Assembly (NCBI GenBank): GCA_025464695.1
Contig: JAODNQ010000184.1
Location: 1-5,729 of the forward strand
Origin: Frankiales bacterium
Lineage (GTDB): Bacteria > Actinomycetota > Actinomycetes > Mycobacteriales > SCTD01
Direction: 5' to 3'
Length of the DNA stretch: 5,729 nt
The position numbers and the translations under genes were made by a program. Of this stretch, positions 5,225 through 5,729 are shown piece after piece (position 1 is the first letter of the stretch; the number at the start of each line of letters is the position of its first letter). The notes beneath the pieces are model-generated. The model was not told the origin of the DNA and did no database searches. It saw nothing but the letters and a program-made list of their open reading frames with translations.

Positions 5225-5307
5225 TGACCCCGCTGCCGCTCCCCGAGGTCCCGCAGAGGCCGCTCGTCGTCGGTCCCACGAGCCTGCCGGTCGGGGCCGG
5301 ACGGTGA
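5224..5307 (+). CDS. Small proline-rich leader ORF coupled to the membrane protein gene
   Basis: The 27-codon ORF starts with GTGACC after a leaderless-type -10 box. Of its codons, 25 of 27 end in G or C, supporting real translation. The peptide is proline- and valine-rich (MTPLPLPEVPQRPLVVGPTS, then LPVGAGR), with no cysteine and no signal or membrane segment. Its TGA (5305-5307) overlaps the GTG of the next gene in the four bases GTGA (5304-5307), the standard arrangement for termination-reinitiation coupling. That gene has no good ribosome binding site of its own, so translation of this ORF probably delivers ribosomes to it. I do not recognise the peptide. It may be a small functional protein or only a coupling device. 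Confidence 0.5.
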   Translation: MTPLPLPEVPQRPLVVGPTSLPVGAGR

Positions 5308-5576
5308 CGCGGCTCGCCGTCCTGCTGCTCTACGTCGTGCCGCTCGGCCTGTCGGCGGCGTTCCTCGTCTCCCGCGGGCTCGACGTCCTCGCCGTCGGCC
5401 TGCTGGCCGTCGAGGCCGTGGTCGTCACCGCCGTCGCCCTGTCCCAGCGGACGCCCCGTACGCCCCGCCCGCCCGCCGAGCCGCGCGACGGGTCGACCTT
5501 CCTGCTGGCCGCCGGCGGCTGCCTGCTCCTGGTGGTCGTGGTCCTGCTGGTGCTCGTCCGCGCCACCTCGGGCTAG
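5304..5576 (+). CDS. Small three-helix membrane protein of unknown function
   Basis: This 90-residue hydrophobic protein has three predicted membrane segments: about 4-22 (LAVLLLYVVPLGLSAAFLV), 26-46 (starting LDVLAVGLLAVEAVVVTAVA) and 65-86 (TFLLAAGGCLLLVVVVLLVL). A basic, proline-rich loop at 47-62 (SQRTPRTPRPPAEPRD) lies between helices 2 and 3. Its net positive charge suggests that loop is cytoplasmic, leaving the N-terminus outside and the C-terminus outside by alternation. I do not recognise a family, and no catalytic motif is visible. GTG 5304 overlaps the stop of the upstream small ORF by GTGA, and only weak G-rich sequence (GGGGCCGG) precedes it, so coupled translation is likely. The next ORF starts 12 bases after the TAG and could be in the same operon. 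Confidence 0.75.
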   Translation: MTRLAVLLLYVVPLGLSAAFLVSRGLDVLAVGLLAVEAVVVTAVALSQRTPRTPRPPAEPRDGSTFLLAAGGCLLLVVVVLLVLVRATSG

Positions 5577-5588
5577 TCCGGACCGACC

Positions 5589-5729
5589 ATGCACCTCGGC
5601 CCCCGCGGCGCCGACATCCCCGGCATGACCAGCGCCCGCCTCACGGCGGTCTCCGACGCCCCGCACCGGCGCGCCGCCCCGGACCCCCGGGTGCGGGCGG
5701 CCGCCGCGGTGCTCGCCGGGGAGCCGGTC
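5589..5729 (+). CDS. Unidentified protein, N-terminal part (3' truncated by window)
   Basis: Forty-seven codons are visible from ATG 5589 to the window end with no stop. Every codon ends in G or C, which supports a real gene. The peptide begins MHLGPRGADIPGMTSARLTA and continues Arg/Ala-rich (HRRAAPDPRVRAAAAVLAG); too little is present to name a family. An internal ATG at 5625 (MTSARLTAVS) is an alternative start. Neither ATG has a clear Shine-Dalgarno sequence or a good leaderless -10 box. The gene follows the membrane protein gene by 12 bases, so it may be co-transcribed with it and with the 5224 ORF. Confidence 0.55.
   Translation, partial: MHLGPRGADIPGMTSARLTAVSDAPHRRAAPDPRVRAAAAVLAGEPV

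Noticed and set aside
3647..5227. Long plus-strand open frames (up to 526 codons; also 4072-5307) opposite the DUF349 gene
   Set aside because: They are low-complexity Ser/Arg/Ala or Leu/Gly-rich translations with no domain, mirroring the codon structure of a convincing DUF349 gene on the other strand.

Overview
The window is very GC-rich, nearly every codon in the credible genes ends in G or C, and GTG starts are common. Together with the sigma factor type, a mycothiol-type deacetylase and a DUF349 protein, this suggests a chromosomal segment of a high-GC actinobacterium. No mobile element, CRISPR array, tRNA or rRNA was seen.

Layout, left to right. (1) The 3' end of a sigma-70 family gene (1-315), closed by a strong GC-rich hairpin (331-366). 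(2) A 61-codon proline-rich acidic ORF (402-587). (3) A putative leaderless 22-codon ORF (655-723) ending in a cysteine cluster, then a structured leader, then a PIG-L/LmbE-type deacetylase (794-1609). (4) A convergent exported PI-PLC-like protein on the minus strand (1619-2992). (5) A divergent dienelactone hydrolase family gene (3079-3786). (6) A near-ideal bidirectional terminator (3802-3838) shared with a convergent DUF349 coiled-coil protein (3850-5100, minus). (7) A second putative leaderless small ORF (5224-5307) overlapping by GTGA a three-helix membrane protein (5304-5576). (8) The start of another plus-strand ORF running off the end (from 5589).

Most main genes look like single transcription units. 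The part most worth following is 643-796. There a leaderless-type start drives a short peptide ending CACRCCR. The Cys-codon DNA contains a tandem 9-bp repeat, and the downstream leader carries two matching anti-repeats. One anti-repeat covers the only Shine-Dalgarno-like bases before the deacetylase GTG. This is the expected anatomy of a cysteine-responsive attenuator. It sits in front of an enzyme of the MshB/Mca superfamily, which makes and uses the cysteine-containing thiol mycothiol. Polycysteine leaderless short ORFs are known in mycobacteria; this arrangement before a PIG-L gene is inferred here from sequence alone.

The other genes show no obvious common pathway.
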